This document shows positions 46,901-53,335 of a stretch of 64,000 bases of DNA, piece after piece; within the stretch, counting starts at the first letter, position 1; every line of letters starts with the position of its first letter. The notes below the pieces were generated by a model that did not search any database, was not told the origin of the DNA, and saw only the letters and a list, made by a program, of their open reading frames with translations. The position numbers were made by a program, and so were the translations under genes. This DNA comes from Ifrita kowaldi (taxonomy: Eukaryota; Chordata; Aves; Passeriformes; Cinclosomatidae): NCBI GenBank assembly GCA_013398055.1, contig VZRS01007669.1:1-64000 (forward strand). The letters are read 5' to 3'.

Positions 46901-49201
46901 CACTGCTGCTCCATCTTGGGAGAGCCCTGGGTGCCTTCACATGAGAGCTGTGTTCAAGGTGAGATCACCCACTCGTGTGCAGAGCAGTCAGCTGCAGGAG
47001 CCAGGTCTGCATCCTCAGGTAAAGGCAAGGGGTCACAGTAAGGTCACTGACTCCTTGTAAGTCATTGTTTTGGGTCTGACAGGTGTTTGAGCATGGCAGA
47101 GAACAGTACAGCAGTACAATTTCACTGCTGATTAAACTTCCATCCTTTTAATGCCCTAAAATCCCACCCTTTAGCTCTGATAATTATGTGACTCCAACAT
47201 TCATCTTCAGTCTCAGCTGCTGTTCACACTTCCCCATGGGAGCACTTCAGTAACTGGCTTGTGGACTTCAAACAACAAAAGCAGAGTGTATTTCATTCAC
47301 AGCTCCCTTTGTCCTGTTTTCTTTTAATCCTTACATTTTTACTCAAATGTGGGAGTTTCGTCTGAGAGGTGGTTTTTTTTGAGCAATTTTTCATTGGATT
47401 AAGTGATTTTTTTTTTAACCAACAGAATTTTGTTTATTGCTGTGTTCCTTCAGATACTTATTTTTATATAGTGCTTCCATGGTGTACTCACTCGTCCTGC
47501 TGTCTTTGTTTTGTTTTGGAGAAGAAAACATGGTACTGTTTCTAGGACCGGAAGTATCTGGGTTTAAGGGTTGATCCTGTACTTCACCAGTGGGAACTGA
47601 AGTCCTTATTTCTACTTCTGCAGTGTTCTTTGGAAGGGCATTTTAAGCATGGCCCTGAGGGCTTCTGTTCTGGTGTCTCCTCTAGGCATTATTTTAATGA
47701 TTAACTTTGACATTGGCACTTGGGCGTATAAAACAAGGGGAAAACACTGAGCTGGGAGGGGCTCAGGAAACGGTCAGAATTCAAAGTGGAGAAATTGCCT
47801 TAATTCAAGACAATGAAACTCATTAAAGGCCAGTAGAAAGAGTGTGCTTGGGAAGGAGAATGCCCAAGTGCAAAGCACAGATTAACTGCCAGGTGTAGAG
47901 CAGAAGTGAAAGAGGTGACTCCAAACTGCAAATAAGAGTGGAGTGATGAAAAGGTGAGCTCAGGGAGGTGTTGGCTGAAGTGTGGAGTAACTATGCAAAA
48001 GGGTTATTTCTTGTGTTCTGTCTGGTGCTGATGATGTCTCAGCTGGAGACCCACTGCAGTTCTGGGTAGGGCATCTTAAAATCCTGTGGGTTTCAGCAGG
48101 TTTCATTTAGGTTTCATTGATGTGGTCCTTTTGTAGCTTATCCCTGGTATCCATTTAAGCCCTGCACACCACCTGGTGCTCACTCCCCAGTGGGACAGGT
48201 AGAGAATCAGAAGGGCAATGTGAGAAAACTCCTGGGTATTACACTGTGCAGGAATAGCTACAACATCCCTGTGTTATCGACACTATTTTGGTCACAAATC
48301 CAAAACAAGGCATCATGCGAGCTACTGTGAAGAAGAATTAACTTTATCCCAGCCCAAACCAGTAGAGCCCCTAAAGAAAACCTAAACAAATACAGTTTTC
48401 AGTCTAGAAGGGAGAATTTTGTTGGGGATGTAAGTCCAGCACTAAGTCCAGAGTAATACTATGTGTACTGAAACCCCAGTTTTGTTATGACCACCATGAG
48501 AAAAGTGAAATCATCCTATGGACAGTATTAGGAACCTTGCTCTGCCCAGCTGCAGAGTTGGTGAAAGAGAGGAAGAGGCTGTCTGGCATGCAAAAACTTC
48601 CAACAAAAGAGAATCTTCAAGTAATCTCCTGTGCCACAACTCTTACCAGATATCATCTGGGCTGATCCTGACATAAATACAGGGAGCAGGGCCTGCTAGT
48701 TCTGTGGGGGTTCTAATGATCATTATTATTTCATTGGAGTTACTTTTGAACAGTTATATTTGAAAGTTGCAAGTTAGTGGTAAGATATTTTAAGTGATGA
48801 CAGAGGGGGATAAACCTAGAATAGTTCGTAGTTCTGCTGTACTGACTGTAATGCCAAAGGTTTGTTTTCAGACACTAGACTCGATTCTGGTCAGCCCAGA
48901 ACAGCTCTGTACTTACCCAGCATACATGAAATTAAAGTTCATTTGATGTTGATTGTTCACTGTGCAATGATAATCACGTTTGGGTTGTTCTATTTTTTTC
49001 TCTGCAGAGCCATGTCAGATTGAAGTGCGATTGCTGCTGGCTTACAATTCCAACAAGAGCAAAGCATCTACCAGAATTCCTAAATCTACCTGGGGTGAGA
49101 GCTTGGAGGCTCTCCCGCCCTCTGAAAATGGCATAGAGGGGACCATCCCCTTCAGCAAACCTGTCAAGGTGTATATAATGCCCAAGCCTGCCAGGCGGTG
49201 A
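16652..49201 (+). CDS. INTS4: INTS4, Integrator complex subunit 4 (whole gene, 23 coding exons)
   Basis: INTS4 is a scaffold of the Integrator cleavage module, where it holds the INTS9-INTS11 endonuclease heterodimer. Integrator is a nuclear complex that cleaves snRNA and paused RNA polymerase II transcripts. The 23 exons listed here join with uninterrupted phase into 968 or 969 residues (the human protein is about 963). The start MAAHLKKRVYEEFTKVVQ and the end KPVKVYIMPKPARR match the family. Residues about 60-450 form the HEAT-repeat region (for example KIASLLGLLSKTAGF, VQAAKLLGSM, VRIAAVEALCMLAQ), and the last third is the beta-rich and helical C-terminal part that contacts the nuclease pair. 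No frameshift or internal stop was found. The gene is transcribed away from KCTD14 and converges on AAMDC, an arrangement conserved in vertebrates. Odd points are the tandem array upstream, a NAGNAG acceptor at exon 2 and a U12-like intron 13. Confidence 0.97.
16965..17115 (+). mobile_element. Old CR1 fragment in INTS4 intron 1
   Basis: Diverged sense CR1 sequence: 'tgtggagtctccctcactaa', 'tgtgctctggtatgaccctg' and 'gtgatcccttccaacc'. It lacks the canonical end repeat. It lies within a few hundred bases of the promoter. Confidence 0.65.
17500..17694 (+). CDS. INTS4: INTS4 exon 2 (residues 19-83)
   Basis: Codes from QQHEDLSTKKLRL to RILLEHYYK. The acceptor is a NAGNAG series ('cccacagcagcagcatgag'): AG ends at 17499, 17502 and 17505. 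Comparison with the human length suggests that use of 17502 (one glutamine fewer) is at least as likely. The donor 'aag|gtggtg' is weak at positions +3 to +5. Confidence 0.93.
18119..18355 (-). mobile_element. CR1 LINE 3' end
   Basis: Reverse-complement CR1 from 'gtcatagaatcatgggatgg' through 'accaggttgctcaaagttcc' to 'cttcctaatatcaaatctat'. Its 5'-truncated end abuts another CR1 in the opposite orientation. Confidence 0.92.
18360..18650 (+). mobile_element. CR1 LINE 3' end
   Basis: Sense CR1 of a different subfamily from its neighbour: 'gtaacaagcaatagaacaaa', 'ggatatttggaaaaatttcc', 'cactggaacaggctgcccag', 'ggcagtgctgggttaagggt', ending 'aaacgattct'. Confidence 0.92.
19599..19716 (+). CDS. 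INTS4: INTS4 exon 3 (residues 84-123)
   Basis: ENDASVRLKIASLLGLLSKT and onward to LQNE plus one base of the next codon. Acceptor 'ccttccag', donor 'gaga|gtgagt'. First HEAT-type helices. Confidence 0.97.
20055..20335 (+). mobile_element. Degraded CR1 fragment in INTS4 intron 3
   Basis: Sense CR1-like text: 'actcagcactggttaggtca', 'ctggaataccttgtccag', 'gggagctgggctagttcagg'. It is heavily diverged, lacks the 3' end and stops about 70 bp before exon 4. Confidence 0.6.
20408..20514 (+). CDS. INTS4: INTS4 exon 4 (residues 123-158)
   Basis: SHQVLAQLLDTLLVIGTKLP to RLVEVACK. Acceptor 'gttttgcag', donor 'aag|gtaagg'. Phase carries one base in from exon 3. Confidence 0.97.
20720..20905 (+). CDS. 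INTS4: INTS4 exon 5 (residues 159-220)
   Basis: HLTDSSHGVRNKCLQLIGCL through DVQKIIGDHFNDQDPRVRTA to AIKAM. Acceptor 'gttccacag', donor 'atg|gtaagt'. Two HEAT repeats are visible. Confidence 0.97.
20906..22708 (+). other. INTS4: INTS4 intron 5
   Basis: An AT-rich intron holding one minus-strand CR1 (21692-21915). No other element was recognised. Confidence 0.8.
21692..21915 (-). mobile_element. CR1 LINE 3' end
   Basis: Reverse-complement CR1: 'cacagaatcacttaggttgg', 'cattgagtccaacctttaac', 'ccacatctgtatgcccttga', 'taatacccaatctagacctc'. Confidence 0.92.
22709..22759 (+). CDS. INTS4: INTS4 exon 6 (residues 221-237)
   Basis: A 51-bp micro-exon coding LQLHERGLKLQQAIYSQ. Acceptor 'ttttttcctgtag', donor 'cag|gtaaaa'. 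In-frame, so skipping would remove 17 residues without a frameshift. Confidence 0.96.
23425..23513 (+). CDS. INTS4: INTS4 exon 7 (residues 238-267)
   Basis: ACKLLADDYEQVRSAAVQLI to LSQLYPE plus two bases. Acceptor 'cttctttcag', donor 'aag|gtatgt'. Confidence 0.97.
23772..23892 (+). CDS. INTS4: INTS4 exon 8 (residues 267-307)
   Basis: IVPIPSSNEEIRLVDDAFGK through ICHMVSDGSWVVRVQAAKLL. Acceptor 'ctctatgtcag', donor 'ttg|gtaagt'. Confidence 0.97.
24406..24477 (+). CDS. INTS4: INTS4 exon 9 (residues 308-331)
   Basis: GSMQQVSSHFLEQTLDKKLM to SDLR. Acceptor 'tttttttctttag', donor 'agg|gtatgt'. Confidence 0.97.
24478..25512 (+). other. INTS4: INTS4 intron 9
   Basis: AT-rich with a short G run near 25054. 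No repeat or gene was recognised. Confidence 0.75.
25513..25687 (+). CDS. INTS4: INTS4 exon 10 (residues 332-390)
   Basis: RKRTAHERAKELYSSGEFSS through KWGDDAPKEEIDTGAVNLIE to LEDEMY plus one base. Acceptor 'gtttggacag', donor 'acg|gtaagt'. This charged insert between HEAT repeats is strongly conserved with mammals. Confidence 0.97.
26026..26150 (-). mobile_element. CR1 LINE, 3' part, interrupted by insertion
   Basis: 'attcatagaatcatttaggt', 'gaagagacctctaaaaccat', 'tccagatggtttctgaacacttc' in outline. The element continues after the insertion at 27187 with 'cttccaaggatggcgattcc', so the two parts were one CR1 copy before the LTR-like element entered. Confidence 0.88.
26147..27190. mobile_element. 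LTR-like insertion nested in CR1, 4-bp target duplication
   Basis: The insertion runs from 26151 (TGTCAGGAATG) to 27186 (ATATATGACA). Its ends TGTCA and TGACA are perfect inverted pentamers with TG...CA termini, and it is bracketed by CTTC at 26147-26150 and 27187-27190. Removing it and one CTTC restores continuous CR1 sequence ('gaacacttccaaggatgg'). These features fit an endogenous-retrovirus LTR or LTR-containing remnant. Two Ns (26445, 26630) enclose a copied junction fragment, so internal sequence may be missing and true size is unknown. No viral reading frame was recognised. Confidence 0.6.
26446..26629. repeat. 184-bp segment between two Ns, copy of 27172-27355
   Basis: The block between the N at 26445 and the N at 26630 reads the same as 27172-27355, including the right end of the LTR-like insertion and the CR1 beyond it. 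A segment containing a unique insertion junction cannot sit inside that same insertion by ordinary means, so this is almost certainly a gap-filling or scaffolding artefact. Confidence 0.85.
27187..27345 (-). mobile_element. CR1 LINE, 5' part after insertion
   Basis: Continuation of the split CR1: 'cttccaaggatggcgattcc', 'gcacggtctgttccagtgat', 'tatccaatctaaacttcctc', 'caacttgaggctggtatttg'. Confidence 0.85.
28829..29034 (+). CDS. INTS4: INTS4 exon 11 (residues 390-458)
   Basis: VRIAAVEALCMLAQSSPSFA through EEVRLQSIHTMRKISNNITL to LAVLE. Acceptor 'cttttaacag', donor 'gag|gtaaga'. Two clear HEAT repeats. Confidence 0.97.
29035..31320 (+). other. INTS4: INTS4 intron 11
   Basis: About 2.3 kb of apparently unique sequence. 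Overlapping open frames near 29,260-29,660 have no recognisable family and no splice logic. Confidence 0.75.
31321..31463 (+). CDS. INTS4: INTS4 exon 12 (residues 459-506)
   Basis: DSSRDIREALHELLCCTNVS to KYPTDRESIW plus two bases. Acceptor 'tttttattttag', donor 'gaa|gtgagt'. Confidence 0.97.
32422..32537 (+). CDS. INTS4: INTS4 exon 13 (residues 506-545)
   Basis: CLKFLGSRHPTLVLPLVPEL to PEPDMDDPA plus one base of tyrosine. Acceptor 'gtatttccag'. The donor 'cct|gtatctttat' is of U12-like type. Confidence 0.96.
32538..34378 (+). other. INTS4: INTS4 intron 13, probable U12-type (minor spliceosome) intron
   Basis: The donor GTATCTTTA differs from the U12 consensus (A/G)TATCCTT at one core base. 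TTCTTTAAC at 34354-34362 matches the U12 branch-site consensus TTCCTTRAY at all but one position and lies 17 bases before the AG, the expected distance, with no polypyrimidine tract between ('aatccatttgcaatag'). It is a phase 1 intron. The intron also contains a plus-strand CR1 tail. Confidence 0.7.
33915..34022 (+). mobile_element. CR1 LINE 3' terminus
   Basis: Short sense copy: 'gagcaacctggtctagtggg', 'aggtgtccctgcctatggca', 'aaggtcccttccaacccaaa', ending 'ctatgattctgtgg'. Confidence 0.93.
34379..34512 (+). CDS. INTS4: INTS4 exon 14 (residues 545-589)
   Basis: YIAVLVLIFNAAKSCPTMPA through FSDHTFRHYAYLRDSLSHLV to PPLR. Donor 'aga|gtaagt'. Confidence 0.97.
35293..35450 (+). CDS. INTS4: INTS4 exon 15 (residues 590-642)
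   Basis: LPGRKLVSSAVSPSITPHED to GIQELLEFTI plus two bases of arginine. Acceptor 'cttcttgtttag', donor 'ccg|gtaagg'. Confidence 0.97.
35451..38820 (+). other. INTS4: INTS4 intron 15
   Basis: About 3.4 kb. It contains a plus-strand CR1 with a duplication around an N (37275-37862). The rest has no recognised element. Confidence 0.78.
37275..37862 (+). mobile_element. CR1 LINE 3' fragment, partly duplicated at an N
   Basis: Sense CR1 from 'aagcacaacccctcactatg' through 'cagggaagggcaacggagcc' to the canonical 'atgattctatgattct' end. About 111 bp (37414-37524) recur right after the N at 37525 (37526-37637) with a few differences, which suggests two haplotype contig ends were joined. Confidence 0.9.
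38821..38914 (+). CDS. INTS4: INTS4 exon 16 (residues 642-673)
   Basis: DLQRLGELQSELAGMADFTA to QCQLLLIK. Acceptor 'cacatgcttcag', donor 'aag|gtttgg', which is weak at +4 to +6. Confidence 0.97.
38915..40708 (+). other. INTS4: INTS4 intron 16
   Basis: Contains a minus-strand CR1 tail (39730-39825). Nothing else was recognised. Confidence 0.75.
39730..39825 (-). mobile_element. CR1 LINE 3' terminus
   Basis: Short reverse-complement copy: 'ggaatcacagaatattttgg', 'gttggaagggatttggagaa', 'ccacaggcagggacacctt'. Confidence 0.9.
40709..40789 (+). CDS. INTS4: INTS4 exon 17 (residues 674-700)
   Basis: ALQEKLWNVAAPLYLKQNAL to ASAAAKQ. Acceptor 'tttttttgtgtag', donor 'cag|gtgagg'. Confidence 0.97.
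40960..41985 (+). mobile_element. Longest CR1 LINE copy, including part of the reverse-transcriptase ORF
   Basis: About 1 kb of sense CR1. The 5' part reads like the C-terminal coding region of CR1 ORF2 ('agaactgtgggctgcttgtc', 'acaagttatggctgaccacc'), followed by the 3' UTR and a 'gattctgtgat' end. The frames are broken, so it is immobile. It occupies most of the 5' half of INTS4 intron 17. Confidence 0.85.
42545..42675 (+). CDS. INTS4: INTS4 exon 18 (residues 701-744)
   Basis: ILEETYKMEFMYSGVESRQV through VIIHHMRLQAKALQLIVTAR to TTR plus two bases. Acceptor 'gtctgtctggcag', donor 'agg|gtaagg'. Confidence 0.97.
43582..43641 (+). CDS. INTS4: INTS4 exon 19 (residues 744-764)
   Basis: A 60-bp exon coding VEPLFGMCEKFLQEVDSFQ plus split codons at both ends. 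Acceptor 'ttttcattacag', donor 'cagag|gtgaca'. In-frame and skippable in principle. Confidence 0.96.
44170..44273 (+). mobile_element. CR1 LINE 3' terminus
   Basis: 'gaaaggtgtccctgcccatg', 'gatctttaaggtcctttcca', ending 'tggttctgattctatg'. Confidence 0.93.
44535..45150 (-). mobile_element. CR1 LINE 3' fragment
   Basis: Reverse-complement CR1 of about 600 bp: 'aaatcatagaaacacagagt', 'ttaaatctaaatctttcctc', 'tctcttctccaggctgagca', 'aactggacacagtaccccag'. Confidence 0.93.
45315..45474 (+). CDS. INTS4: INTS4 exon 20 (residues 764-817)
   Basis: CFISELPHMQGSFVDKLLDL through MPRLVTSKPSEVVKILQTTL to LPEQ. Acceptor 'ttcttgacacag', donor 'cag|gttggt', which is weak. Confidence 0.97.
45778..45921 (+). 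CDS. INTS4: INTS4 exon 21 (residues 818-865)
   Basis: LHRATANIIEPTGESDNPLR through FTSGLVVALDVDATLEHVQD to TVKVQ. Acceptor 'gcctctaacag', donor 'cag|gtaaga'. Start of the C-terminal beta-rich domain. Confidence 0.97.
46607..46727 (+). CDS. INTS4: INTS4 exon 22 (residues 866-906)
   Basis: VLYPDGQAQLIHPKPADFRN through PGPGRHRLITQVYLSHTAWT plus one base. Acceptor 'gttcccctctag', donor 'cag|gtaacg'. Confidence 0.97.
46728..49007 (+). other. INTS4: INTS4 intron 22
   Basis: About 2.3 kb of apparently unique DNA. No repeat, RNA gene or exon was recognised. Confidence 0.75.
49008..49201 (+). CDS. INTS4: INTS4 exon 23 and stop (residues 906-969)
   Basis: PCQIEVRLLLAYNSNKSKAS through SENGIEGTIPFSKPVKVYIM to PKPARR and TGA. 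Acceptor 'ttttctctgcag'. The stretch after LLAYNSN is longer than and different from the mammalian version I recall, and accounts for most of the extra length. The final residues are highly conserved. Confidence 0.97.
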
Positions 49202-49326
49202 AGGCTGGCGCTGAAAGAAACCTATTCATGGGGTTTGTTGGGTTACATGAAAACAAGATGCTGTGTCCAAGATAGCAAACCAAGCCAAAACAGCCTTATA
49301 TGTGCATAAAAGGAGTCAGATGTTGA

Positions 49327-49332
49327 AATAAA
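49327..49332 (+). terminator. INTS4: INTS4 polyadenylation signal (proximal)
   Basis: AATAAA lies 126 bp after the stop and is followed by a GT-containing stretch ('ttggtgtcctgag'). A second AATAAA at 50544-50549 could serve a longer 3' UTR. Confidence 0.7.
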
Positions 49333-51440
49333 GCTGCTGAAGAGCAGTTGGTGTCCTGAGCAGCAGGCAAGTATGGGAGTTACTCAGCTAGTTAGGAGTG
49401 ATTTCAAGAAAACGCAGGTTTTTCTATATTGACTCAACAGAAACAGGACAGTTCTCAATCAGCATTCCAGTAGTAATTTCGCTGGGCCATACCTTCAGTT
49501 TTTACCTATCAAAAGTCTGTCTCCAAGGCCTTTAGGTTTTCTGCTATGTATTTACTATGTAAATGCTTGGGCACATAAATCAATGTTATTTTTACAGTAC
49601 TCTGAAGTGAAGCTGAGGAGTTCAGCATTTTGTGGAGGGTTGTTGGTTTGCTTCTGGATTTTTTTGGGTTGGTTTTTTGTTTTTTTTGAATGTCTAAAAC
49701 TTGCATTTGTGCACTGGTACCTAATTTCTTAACACAAAAATAATATTGTAAAAAGTACTATTGTTCTTGTGTGAGAACAGCACCTAGGAAGGAAATTACC
49801 AATTGCTGTTCTACATCCTCTACGGCTGTGCTGAAGCTGGTCCAGCTCTGGGGAGGGCACAGGTTGTTCATGGTGCAGCAGGAGGAGGAACCTGTTTGTG
49901 CAGGTGGCACAACTTCAGTCAGCAGGATGTGGAGTTTAACTGAGCTACAGCAACAAAGCAGTTTGTCTCCTGTTGCACCTTTGTACAGCTTGAGGAACAA
50001 TGGGATTAAGTACCAGTTGGAAAATTCCTAACCACATCCCTCTAAGTTTTACAGGATCTGTTTCTGTGTGATGATCCTGGCCTGAATCAGTCTTAGTGGG
50101 ATGTGAAAATCAATGTTTTCCAATTCAGCAGCACTTCTGGTACTCAAAGTCTTTCTTGTCAGTTGAAGTAGCCAAACACACTCTGTTCAGCAGCAGTGGG
50201 GCAGCTTGTCAGTGTTCCCCTCTGCAGGTGAGCTGGGAGTACAGAGGGGCAAGAATTTAGTTAAAACATGATCCATCTGGCATTCCTGTCAGGAAGTGTG
50301 TCTGTGCATTGCTTCTGTGTGCCAGGCTTAGCAGACTGAGGAACCTCCTATGATTTGTAGCAATCCTTTGGTAGGATTTTTTAGGAGGACCTAATGTGTG
50401 AAACATTCTAGTGCAGCAGCCAAATGTTACCTGGGGTTTTTTTTCTTTTTAAAAAAAGGCATATTTTTAGCAAGTAAACAAAACAGTGAAGAAATACTTC
50501 CCAGTTGTATTTAGTGTAAATAACCCCTTACATGCTTTCCTATAATAAAATTGGAAAACTCATGCTATTCTGTTTCTTTTTTATAAAATGAGTGAACATG
50601 GATGCCTGCATGGTCCTTGGCTGATAGGATTACTGCATGGTTTTTGTGATTTTAACTGGTAAGTTGTAGCCCAAAGGCTCATAACCATAAAACTTTGCTG
50701 CTGCTTTAGGTATTCTTGAATTAAATGCACTTTCTTAGTGCTTCTGCTCTTAGAGACTGGTTTGTGGTGTTTCACCTTCAGGGCACTGCTTTGAAAATCT
50801 CCTGCCCATCTGACAGCTGAGTTGTTATTGTCTGACTTGTCATTGGCATCCTCAGTTCAGTTCCCAGCAGACAGGGTTGATGGATCTCTCATTAGGAAGC
50901 TGTGTCTGGGCAGATACTTGACAAGTTGAGTGAGCTCATTACAGACTTCTTTTTTCTTCCTCTCATTTTTGCACTTCACCAGTGTTTCGTGCAGTTTGTC
51001 ATCTCAGTACTGTTTCTAATTTAAATGGTGTCCATAGGCTCCAGACCACAATGGATGCTGTGGTAGGCACAGTAGATATTTTCAATATCAAAATTTTGGC
51101 ATCTTTCTCTCTTTTTCTAAGTACTGGATCAAATTTCTGATGTTTTGTTCCCCTCATTCTGTCCTTGACCTCCTTCCATGTAACATACCAGGCAAAGAGT
51201 GAGTGCCTTCTGTATTGCTGCTGAGAATTGAATACTGCAGGGCTGTGGAAAAGTTATTCCATCTGTGATTTCAAGATGCCTAAAACAAGCTGAAATTGTA
51301 AGGCTGCTATAACATTTCTAATCTCCTAATGAAAGCATTCTGCAGTTGGCTTCTCTTCTGTAGATTTTTCTCTGATTTCTGGTTTGGATCATGGAAGAAA
51401 TCACAGCTTCTCCTTTCCTTCTTCAGTTTGACCTGTGCAA
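49333..51440. other. Intergenic DNA or distal INTS4 3' UTR
   Basis: AT-rich sequence with T-rich runs and a distal AATAAA at 50544. No coding region, RNA gene or repeat was recognised. Confidence 0.5.
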
Positions 51441-51449
51441 GCAGATGAC

Positions 51450-51930
51450 TAATTCATCATCTAATCTAAACCTTCCCTCTTCCAGGTTAAAGCCATCCCC
51501 CCCTTGTCCTATCCATGCCCTTGTCAAAAGTCCCCCTCCAGCTCTCTTGTAGCCCCTTCAGGTACTGGAAGGAGCTCTCAGGTTTCCCCAGAGCCTTCTC
51601 CAGACTAAACAATCCCAACTCTCTCAGCCTCTTTCCACAGCAGAGGTGCTCCAGCCCTTTCAGCATTTCCATGGCTTCCTCTGGACTTACTCCACATGTC
51701 CACATGCTTATGTTGGGGGCCCCAGAGCTGGATGCAGCACTACACGTGGGGTCTCACCAGAGCAGAGTAGAGGGGGAGAATCCCCTCCCTTGACCTGCAG
51801 CCCAGAAAGGCAGCTGAGTCCTTTCTGGGCTGCCAGGGCACATTGTCAGGTTGAGCTGCTCACCCACCAACACCCCCAAGGTGCTGCCCCCTCAGGGCTG
51901 CTTTCAATCCATTCTCCACCCAGCCTGTAT
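51450..51930 (-). mobile_element. CR1 LINE fragment
   Basis: Reverse-complement CR1 lacking its extreme 3' end: 'catctaatctaaaccttccc', 'gtcctatccatgcccttgtc', 'ctccagactaaacaatccca', 'cacgtggggtctcaccagag', 'ttgtcaggttgagctgctca'. Confidence 0.9.
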
Positions 51931-52935
51931 GTGGGCTTGGGACTGCTGATTTCACACCATGTTCCAATATATGGGGAATTAGAAAAGAAATTTGTATAAA
52001 AAGCAAGGGTTATTGCAGTTACTGAAATCCAGATGTTGACTTTTTCTTCCAATCCCCAGGTTTGAGACATTTAGGTTTTTCTGCTCTCAAAAATACCAAA
52101 GTTCATGCTCTTTGTGTCATCTCAGAGGCATTCATGCCATTCACCCGTTGTCCTTTAATTGTGCATAATTGTTGGGCTTCTGCACTGCAATAGCCTATAA
52201 GATGATTGATCTCAGAATGAAAAGAAAAACAAAGGGCTCTAGTCATGCACAAAGATAATTTGCATCTTTCATCTCTGTTGAAGGGGGAACAGAGGACTTC
52301 AGATGACAGTCACCCAAGTACGGGGAGTTTCTGTTCTCTCAGATGGGTCCAAGTGTAGGAACAGTGTGCCAGTACAGCTGCAGCCACAGGGAGATAGAGC
52401 AATCTACAAAGGAAGGGCAAATAATTTGCTAAAAATCAACGATGTTCAAACAACCCTCACCTCTTCATTGTACCTCCTAGTTAGACAGAAGGAAGAGGGA
52501 AAAGAATCTGTCAGAGCAAGGAAAATGCTGACCTCACATGAAAGAGGGGTAGCTTAGTGGTTTGAAAATGTGTTGTCCTATTTACCATTAACTTTCTGGA
52601 TTTAATTTACATAAGGCATCTGTGTATGTGGGAAACCCAGCTTTGAATGCTTTTAGTGGAAGATTCATATCCAGATTGCTGAAGTCCACTGAAATTCATT
52701 AGGGAAATTTGGAAGTAAATAATACAATTATTCAGTCAAGTGCTTGTAAAACAATGCATAAGTAAAGTCGAGGCATAAGCTGAGTTATGAGACATTAACT
52801 CAGCCCTGGTGTGGCTTTCACCTATCTTAAAAAGCACAAAAAAAATTAAATGGGCTGGGACACTCACTGCAAAAAGTACAAAGCAAGTTCTTGGGAAGAT
52901 GAAAAAACAGGGCATTTAAATCAGGACTGCATGAC

Positions 52936-53335
52936 ATCACGGAATCATTTAGGTTGGAAAAGACCTCTAAGATCATGGAGTCCAACCATAAACCCAGCAC
53001 TGCCACATCCACCATTAAGCTATGGCCCCAGGCGCCACATCCCCACACCTTTTGAACACTTCAGGGATGCTGACTCCACCACTTCCTTGGACAGCCTGTT
53101 CCAATGCCTGACAACACTTTTGGGGAAGAGATTTTTTTCCCAATATGCAGTCTAAACCTCCTCTGGTGCAACTTGAGGCTATTTCCTCTTGTCCTATCAC
53201 ATGTTACTGACCCCCCACTAGCTACGCCCTCCTTTCAGGGAGTTGCAGAGAGCGATAAAGTCCCTCCTGAGCCTCCTTTTCTTCAGGCTAAACACCCCCA
53301 GCTCCCTCAGGCCGCTCCTCATCAGACTTGCACTC
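52936..53335 (-). mobile_element. CR1 LINE 3' end
   Basis: Reverse-complement CR1: 'tcacggaatcatttaggttg', 'tcatggagtccaaccataaa', 'aacttgaggctatttcctct', 'taaacacccccagctccctc'. Confidence 0.93.
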
